From Megalopta genalis (lineage: Eukaryota; Arthropoda; Insecta; Hymenoptera; Halictidae), in contig NW_027476799.1 of NCBI RefSeq assembly GCF_051020955.1, positions 62,001 to 126,000 of the forward strand: a DNA stretch of 64,000 bases, given 5' to 3'. Each line of letters begins with the position of its first letter. The first letter of the stretch is position 1. Below are positions 63,001-64,000 of the stretch, piece after piece. The translations under genes were made by a program, and so were the position numbers. The notes beneath the pieces are model-generated. The model saw nothing but the letters and a program-made list of their open reading frames with translations. It did no database searches and was not told the DNA's origin.

Positions 63001-64000
63001 AGGCGAAACAAACCAGTTAGCTTCAATTCCATGCGAAACACATGATTTAGCTTAAAATTGATGCGAAACACATGGATTAGCTTCAAATTCGTGCGCAACA
63101 AATGATTTAGATTCAAATACCTATGGTATACATTATTTAGCTACAACTGGAAGCGAAACAAACGAGTTAGCTTCAAATCCATGCGAAAGCCATGATTTGG
63201 CTGCAAATCAATGCGATGTAGAAGATTTAGCTTCAAATCCACGCGGAACAAATGGTTTAGATTCAAATACTTGTGATATACATGATTTAGCTTCAACTGC
63301 ATGCGAAACAAACGAGTTAGCTTCAAATCCAAGGGAAACAAACGATTTAGCTTTAAATCAATGCGAAGTTGAAGGCTTAGCTTCAAATCAATGCGAAACA
63401 AATGATTTAGCTACAAATTCTTGCGATATAAATGATGTAACTTCAAATGCAGGCAAAACAAACGAGTTAGCCTCAAATCCATGCGGAACACATGATTTAG
63501 CTTCAAATCAGTGCGAAACACATGGTTTAGCTTCATATACTTGCGAAACAAGTGGTTCGGCTTCAGATACTTGTGATAAACATGATTTAGCTTCAACTGC
63601 ATGCGGAGCAATCGAGTTAGCTTCAAATCCAAGGGAAACAAATGATTTAGCTGCAAATCAATGCAAAACACATGATTATGCTTCAAGACAATGCCACGTA
63701 GAAGGTTTAGCTTCACAGCCATGCGACACAAATGATTTAGATTCTGATACTATCGAAATAAGTGATATAGCTTCAAATGCAGACGAAACAAACCAGTTAG
63801 CTTCAAATCCAAACGAAATACATGATTTAGCTTCATATCAAGGAGATGTAGAAGGTTTAGCTTCAAATCCAATCGAAACACATGATTTAGATTCAAATCA
63901 ATACGATGTAGAATGTTTAGCTTCAAATCCGTGCGAAACAAAAAGATTTAGCTTCAAACACTTGGGATATAAGTGATATAGCTTCAAATGGAGACGAATC
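60039..64000 (+). repeat. 3,962-bp tandem unit, copy 2
   Basis: Nearly identical to copy 1. Differences I saw are GAGTCCATG against GAGTCCTTG (56,338/60,300), CGAAAC against CAAAAC (56,942/60,904) and CTGCAAGC against CTGGAAGC (59,188/63,150). The window stops within a base or so of the unit's end (GGAGACGAATC matches 60,028-60,038), so a third copy may follow. Confidence 0.9.
62220..63183 (+). repeat. 482-bp tandem duplication, second locus
   Basis: Same pair and same internal differences as at 58,258-59,221. The 482-bp event therefore predates the 3,962-bp duplication. Confidence 0.88.

Larger units (their letters stand above)
1..64000. repeat. Giant 30-bp tandem satellite array spanning the whole window
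   Basis: Every stretch I read is built from a degenerate 30-bp monomer placed head to tail in one orientation. The near-invariant part is TTAGCTTCAAAT, followed about 3 bases later by TGCGA; the other positions vary. The first bases are already inside a monomer and the last bases stop inside one, so the array is longer than 64 kb. I saw no interruption by unrelated sequence. The register is kept over long stretches and is broken only by scattered small indels and truncated monomers. The common monomer has 11 A, 8 T, 4 G and 7 C. Size, lack of genes and nested higher-order repeats are typical of eukaryotic satellite DNA (inference). An unusual prokaryotic or viral repeat array cannot be excluded from sequence alone. 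Confidence 0.97.

Noticed and set aside
1..64000. CRISPR array with about 30-bp repeats
   Set aside because: The conserved part is only about 12-17 bases and the variable part falls into a few recurring classes, so there are no unique spacers. There is no leader or cas gene, and the array is far too long and nested.
1..64000. One giant repeat-protein gene
   Set aside because: All frames are cut by stops at least every few hundred codons. Best starts are GTG or TTG inside repeats, there is no unique N- or C-terminal segment, and class differences fall on all codon positions without a third-position excess.
1..64000. CENP-B box or another known centromere motif
   Set aside because: A TTCG occurs on the minus strand in each monomer, but the CGGG half of the CENP-B box is missing. 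I saw no match to known centromere or telomere motifs.
1..64000. Heat-shock-element-like or other GAA/TTC promoter arrays
   Set aside because: GAA and TTC occur in each unit, but not at the alternating 5-bp spacing a heat-shock element needs. No TATA or initiator context or downstream gene is visible.
1..64000. tRNA, rRNA, integron attC or transposon ends
   Set aside because: No stretch departs from the monomer pattern long enough to hold a tRNA or rRNA. I saw no terminal inverted repeats or target-site duplications flanking non-satellite DNA.

Overview
The whole window is one uninterrupted tandem-repeat (satellite) array. A roughly 30-bp monomer runs from base 1 to base 64,000, about 2,130 units by length, and neither edge of the array is visible. 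I find no conventional gene, rRNA, tRNA, mobile element, CRISPR array, origin or promoter. Base composition is AT-rich (about 37% G+C in the commonest monomer). Each monomer has a near-constant part (TTAGCTTCAAAT plus TGCGA about 3 bases later) and a variable part.

The array is organised on several scales. (1) The 30-bp monomer falls into recognisable classes. I name them by the ten residues they would encode in the open plus-strand frame: A NPCETHDLAS, B NQCEVEGLAS, C NTCDINDIAS, D NAGETNELAS, E NPSETHDLAS, F YSCETNGLAS, G DTCDKHDLAS. These are labels, not evidence of protein. (2) Classes recur in fixed order as 150-bp pentamers (B-A-C-D-E, or x-F-G-D-E where x is an A- or E-like unit), often paired into a 300-bp decamer. 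(3) Local tandem duplications of 210, 450, 482, 540, 630, 960, 961 and 3,962 bp lie on top of this. (4) Blocks of several kilobases recur at offsets of about 14-20 kb, so bases 1 to about 50,000 are roughly three mosaic copies of a superunit, with chimeric junctions. Bases about 50,000-64,000 hold a more divergent domain that ends in two near-identical 3,962-bp copies.

Region by region: 1-2,220 mixed monomers, with a partial copy of the 15.5-16.4 kb block; 2,221-3,480 two 630-bp units; 3,480-5,395 block c; 5,396-7,400 mixed; 7,400-18,800 an 11.4-kb block, copied at 27,050-38,620 and partly at 43,260-48,990; 18,210-20,280, 22,170-24,440 and 40,440-42,502 further copies of block c; 48,816-49,960 a copy of 26,275-27,419; 50,470-52,060 a 961-bp duplication; 52,100-54,930 a fourth copy of 8-10.9 kb material; 55,671-56,675 a 540-bp-offset duplication; 56,070-64,000 the 3,962-bp tandem pair.

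Organism: nothing identifies it. A satellite of at least 64 kb with nested higher-order repeats is most typical of eukaryotic heterochromatin (pericentromeric, subtelomeric or sex-chromosome), and that is my inference. The absence of strong CpG depletion would fit a genome with little CpG methylation or a recently amplified array. Because 30 is a multiple of 3, one plus-strand and two minus-strand frames of the common monomer lack stops, so hundreds of codons of open frame appear on both strands. Stops of many independent origins, non-ATG starts and no excess of third-position change argue that these are by-products. There is no sign of genes working together here. The biology is array structure and its turnover by unequal exchange.
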